Shown: positions 4,952-5,296 of the stretch, piece after piece | How positions within the stretch are numbered: position 1 is the first letter of the stretch | How the letters are laid out: the number at the start of each line of letters is the position of its first letter | NCBI GenBank assembly: GCA_029879825.1 | Contig: JAOUPL010000083.1 | Coordinates: 1 to 5,296, forward strand | Direction: 5' to 3' | Source: Candidatus Bathyarchaeota archaeon | Lineage (GTDB): Archaea > Thermoproteota > Bathyarchaeia > Bathyarchaeales > Bathyarchaeaceae | DNA length: 5,296 nt | Translations under genes and position numbers: made by a program | Notes under the pieces: generated by a model | The model's input: only the letters and a program-made list of their open reading frames with translations | Told to the model about the DNA's origin: nothing | The model's database searches: none

Positions 4952-5296
4952 TTATTTTCGCCATGCCCTGATTCCTGCGACCACAACTAAGATTCCGACG
5001 ACCAGTAACAAGGCTGGAAGGAGATATCCAACAAGCAGTTCGCGAACATAGAGCAACCACACGACACCGAGGGCTGTTAACAAGATTCCTCCAGAAAAGG
5101 TATTGAACGCTCCTCTCCCGTACTGTTCAGGGTTGGCAGCACGTATTCCGGCGAGAACTGTAATCCAAAGGCCGAAAAGAATCAAGGTGAGCGAAAATAT
5201 CTCGGATATATCGACGAGGATGTTGGTTGCGAAAGCGGCGATGGATACCGCTAGAACCAAGATCAAAATGCCGAGTGAAAGAACCCCTACAGGTCT
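4952..5296 (-). CDS. Uncharacterised four-helix membrane protein, N-terminus beyond right edge
   Basis: The minus-strand frame stays open from the stop at 4952-4954 to the right edge, giving 114 visible residues. A TTG at 5266 could be called as a start, but the upstream codons (RPVGVLSLGI) complete the first hydrophobic helix, so the true start is probably off the window. Predicted membrane helices are at about residues 3-23, 32-52, 68-84 and 88-108, with a polar loop AANPEQYGRGAFN between the second and third and a short basic end, RAWRK. I recognise no family; channel, anchor or transporter subunit are all open. It is tail-to-tail with the arrestin-like gene, 49 bases apart. That gap holds no convincing hairpin terminator, only a 4-base inverted pair in CGATCTCGTATCG. 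Confidence 0.75.
   Translation of the reverse strand, partial: RPVGVLSLGILILVLAVSIAAFATNILVDISEIFSLTLILFGLWITVLAGIRAANPEQYGRGAFNTFSGGILLTALGVVWLLYVRELLVGYLLPALLLVVGILVVVAGIRAWRK

Noticed and set aside
4952..5266. TTG at 5266 as the true start of the membrane protein
   Set aside because: The same frame stays open to the window edge, and the upstream residues complete the first membrane helix.

Overview
The window looks like a piece of an archaeal chromosome. The signs are a class I lysyl-tRNA synthetase, TATA-like box A elements just upstream of several genes, purine-rich Shine-Dalgarno sites in front of TTG starts, and many small C4 zinc-ribbon proteins. A Bathyarchaeia-like or other Thermoproteota lineage is my guess from protein style only; no rRNA or other marker is present. 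I see no tRNA or rRNA gene, CRISPR array, insertion sequence or phage gene. The window is densely coding and has no gene-free stretch above 300 bases.

Left part (1-2159). The N-terminal 235 codons of lysS run off the left edge on the minus strand. Divergent from it is an uncharacterised radical SAM enzyme (837-1610, TTG start). It is followed by a winged-helix DNA-binding protein (1667-2159) that is broken by a one-base frameshift near 1790; the two frames join into one sensible protein of about 163 residues.

Right part (2214-5296). Here is a group of genes that share one zinc-ribbon design. A minus-strand pair encodes an unrecognised helical protein (3648-4181) and, 13 bases later, an SPFH/band 7 protein of the COG4260/YdjI type with three C-terminal zinc ribbons (2561-3634). 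Convergent with the SPFH gene, and overlapping its end by 7 bases, is a small protein (2214-2567) that resembles a free-standing copy of the SPFH tail: a glycine-rich hydrophobic segment followed by two ribbons. Divergent from the helical gene, across a 145-base promoter region, is a protein with an arrestin/Spo0M-like N-terminal domain and one ribbon (4327-4902). A four-helix membrane protein (4952-5296) enters from the right edge.

All six ribbons have the same CX2C-X10-CX2C spacing. My inference is that the right part encodes a membrane-associated scaffold or stress module. In it, SPFH, arrestin-like and tail-only proteins may be linked by a common ribbon tail, loosely like the bacterial PspA/YdjI systems. 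That functional link is a hypothesis; the shared architecture is visible directly in the sequence.
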